A stretch of DNA of 7,174 bases from an uncultured Oscillospiraceae bacterium (GTDB lineage: Bacteria > Bacillota_A > Clostridia > Oscillospirales > Oscillospiraceae). The number at the start of each line of letters is the position of its first letter. Positions within the stretch are counted from its first letter, which is position 1. The DNA lies in NCBI GenBank assembly GCA_934589325.1, contig CAKTNU010000093.1, forward strand, positions 1 through 7,174. The letters run 5' to 3'. The notes below the pieces were generated by a model. That model had not been told where the DNA came from. It made no database searches and saw only the letters and a program-made list of their open reading frames with translations. Shown in pieces: positions 6,581 to 7,174 of the stretch. The position numbers were made by a program, and so were the translations under genes.

Positions 6581-6609
6581 ACAGTAGTTCTTTAGAGTCA
6601 GACGCTTAA
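6581..6609 (+). pseudogene. Decayed 3' tail of a cysteine-rich KTR gene
   Basis: Just after the anti-sigma gene, the bases at 6581-6609 read TVVL-ESDA-stop if one base is restored, matching MVVFKEPDA-stop at the end of the intact KTR gene at 6695-6880. Most differences in the upstream half are transitions and the frame is broken, so this is a remnant, not a gene. It runs directly into its own terminator, exactly as the intact copy does. Only about ten codons are recognisable and nothing of the cysteine motifs remains. Confidence 0.55.
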
Positions 6610-6620
6610 AGCGCAGAGCC
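6594..6620 (+). repeat. Direct repeat, copy 1 (KTR tail plus terminator base)
   Basis: These 27 bases, with the core CAGACGCTTAAAGCGC, match 6865-6891 at 25 of 27 positions. The repeat covers the last codons of the KTR reading frame, the stop and the foot of the terminator stem. The terminator sequences beyond it have diverged while keeping the hairpin. Confidence 0.8.
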
Positions 6621-6657
6621 GGTAATCCATCAAAGCAATGTGATTACCGGCTTTTTT
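6617..6657 (+). terminator. Rho-independent terminator of the sigma/anti-sigma operon
   Basis: AGCCGGTAATC (6617-6627) pairs perfectly with GATTACCGGCT (6642-6652) around a 14-nt loop and is followed by a run of T to 6657. It is about 90 nt after the anti-sigma stop and would end that operon. It appears inherited from the KTR remnant rather than native to the anti-sigma gene. Confidence 0.88.
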
Positions 6658-6694
6658 AATCTATTCTATATATATGTGTACGGAGACTTTACAA

Positions 6695-6880
6695 ATGGAT
6701 GAAACAACAAGTAACTCCCGATGGGTACGTTGTCCACTATGCGACTGCAAGACACGAATAAAAGTGTATGAAGAAACTGTCCTGCTAAATTTTCCTCTAT
6801 ATTGTCCAAAATGCAAGGTGGAGACGATGATCAGCATTATCAAACTTAAAATGGTGGTTTTCAAAGAGCCAGACGCTTGA
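6695..6880 (+). CDS. Cysteine-rich KTR domain protein (Tn916 Orf6-like)
   Basis: Small zinc-ribbon-like protein of unknown function, carried by many Tn916-family elements, often next to resistance genes. Starting at ATG 6695 the product has 61 residues: CPLC at 13-16, the KTR motif at 19-21, the block NFPLYCPKC ending in the second cysteine pair (37, 40), and the family's common KEPDA tail, here ending the protein. The two CxxC pairs could bind one zinc ion. I prefer 6695 because CGGAG (6681-6685) is 9 nt upstream; an in-frame ATG at 6674 would add seven residues but lacks a site. No clear promoter is visible between the preceding terminator and the gene. It converges on the XRE regulator, the same arrangement as next to tet(M) in Tn916. 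Confidence 0.85.
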   Translation: MDETTSNSRWVRCPLCDCKTRIKVYEETVLLNFPLYCPKCKVETMISIIKLKMVVFKEPDA

Positions 6881-6891
6881 AGCGCAGAGCC
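6865..6891 (+). repeat. Direct repeat, copy 2 (KTR tail plus terminator base)
   Basis: Partner of 6594-6620, 25 of 27 identical, with the core CAGACGCTTGAAGCGC. It covers the KTR stop codon and enters the terminator stem. Recombination between the copies would delete the intact KTR gene and leave one terminator. Confidence 0.8.
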
Positions 6892-6924
6892 AGCATCCAA
6901 ACGAACAAAGATGCTGGCTCTTTT
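6886..6924 (+). terminator. Rho-independent terminator of the KTR gene
   Basis: AGAGCCAGCATC (6886-6897) pairs perfectly over 12 bp with GATGCTGGCTCT (6910-6921) around a 12-nt loop, followed by TTTT. It begins 6 nt after the KTR stop. On the minus strand no T-run follows the stem, so it should work poorly for the converging regulator gene. Confidence 0.87.
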
Positions 6925-6925
6925 G

Positions 6926-7174
6926 TTATCTTATTGCGATTTTCTTCCTTGCTTTTAAAGCATTTATTGCCGCTTCACAGATAGGGAGTAAGACCTCTAT
7001 ATCTTCCTCGCTGCAATCATGCAGCAAAATATCAAGCTGTTTTTTAGCGGGATTAGCTGTATTCTTCTGCGGATATACAATCTCCGTTGGGTCTATATCC
7101 AATGCTGTTATAAGGGAACACAGTACATCCAACTGCGGATTGCCATCGCCATGTTCTATTTTCCGAATGGTTTG
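6926..7174 (-). CDS. XRE-family helix-turn-helix regulator, partial (N-terminus off the right edge)
   Basis: DNA-binding regulator, probably controlling the element's own genes. The frame is open from the window edge at 7174 to the stop at 6928-6926, giving 82 residues. It begins inside the helix-turn-helix at QTIRKIEHGDGNPQLDVLCS, which matches the end of the recognition helix and the following helices of XRE/Cro domains. The C-terminal part (KKQLDILLHDCSEEDIEVLL) resembles the tail of XRE regulators found in Tn1549-like elements. The true start is outside the window, so the TTG at 7132 should not be taken as the start. It converges on the KTR gene, a layout shared with orf9/orf6 of Tn916, although the sequence looks closer to Tn1549-type regulators. 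Targets are not visible. Confidence 0.8.
   Translation of the reverse strand, partial: QTIRKIEHGDGNPQLDVLCSLITALDIDPTEIVYPQKNTANPAKKQLDILLHDCSEEDIEVLLPICEAAINALKARKKIAIR

Overview
The window looks like part of an integrative and conjugative element (ICE) of the Tn916/Tn1549 superfamily from a gut-type Clostridia (Firmicutes) host. Three adjacent plus-strand genes match the transfer module of Tn1549/CTn-like elements in order and content: a PrgI-family membrane protein, a VirB4-type ATPase (CD1110-like) and a large membrane-anchored peptidoglycan hydrolase (CD1108-like). Ribosome binding sites are of the Gram-positive AGGAGG type. No relaxase, coupling protein, TrbL/VirB6 homologue or integrase lies inside the window, so only a slice of the element is visible.

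Bases 1-163: the start of a small hydrophobic minus-strand gene that runs off the left edge. It has its own near-consensus sigma-A promoter and faces away from the transfer operon. Bases 164-4572: prgI, virB4 and the hydrolase, packed with a 17-nt overlap and then a 1-nt gap. They are presumably co-transcribed and together form part of the wall-spanning type IV secretion channel.

Bases 4573-4913: an AT-rich gap holding a strong extended -10 promoter, a 165-bp imperfect palindrome that begins close to the predicted transcription start, a 13-bp tandem duplication, and an ECF-like promoter. Bases 4914-6526: a translationally coupled operon of an ECF-type sigma-70 factor and a membrane protein of the DUF4179 anti-sigma type. 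The genes that usually follow CD1108 in Tn1549-like elements are not here, so this operon looks like regulatory cargo or an insertion at a module boundary.

Bases 6527-7174: a decayed 3' tail of a cysteine-rich KTR gene with a terminator, then an intact KTR zinc-ribbon gene with its own terminator, then a convergent XRE-family regulator that runs off the right edge. KTR facing an XRE regulator recalls the stretch next to tet(M) in Tn916 (orf6/orf9). The palindromic leader plus sigma/anti-sigma operon therefore appears to sit where a resistance gene with its leader sits in Tn916. This placement is my inference; no antibiotic resistance gene is present in the window.
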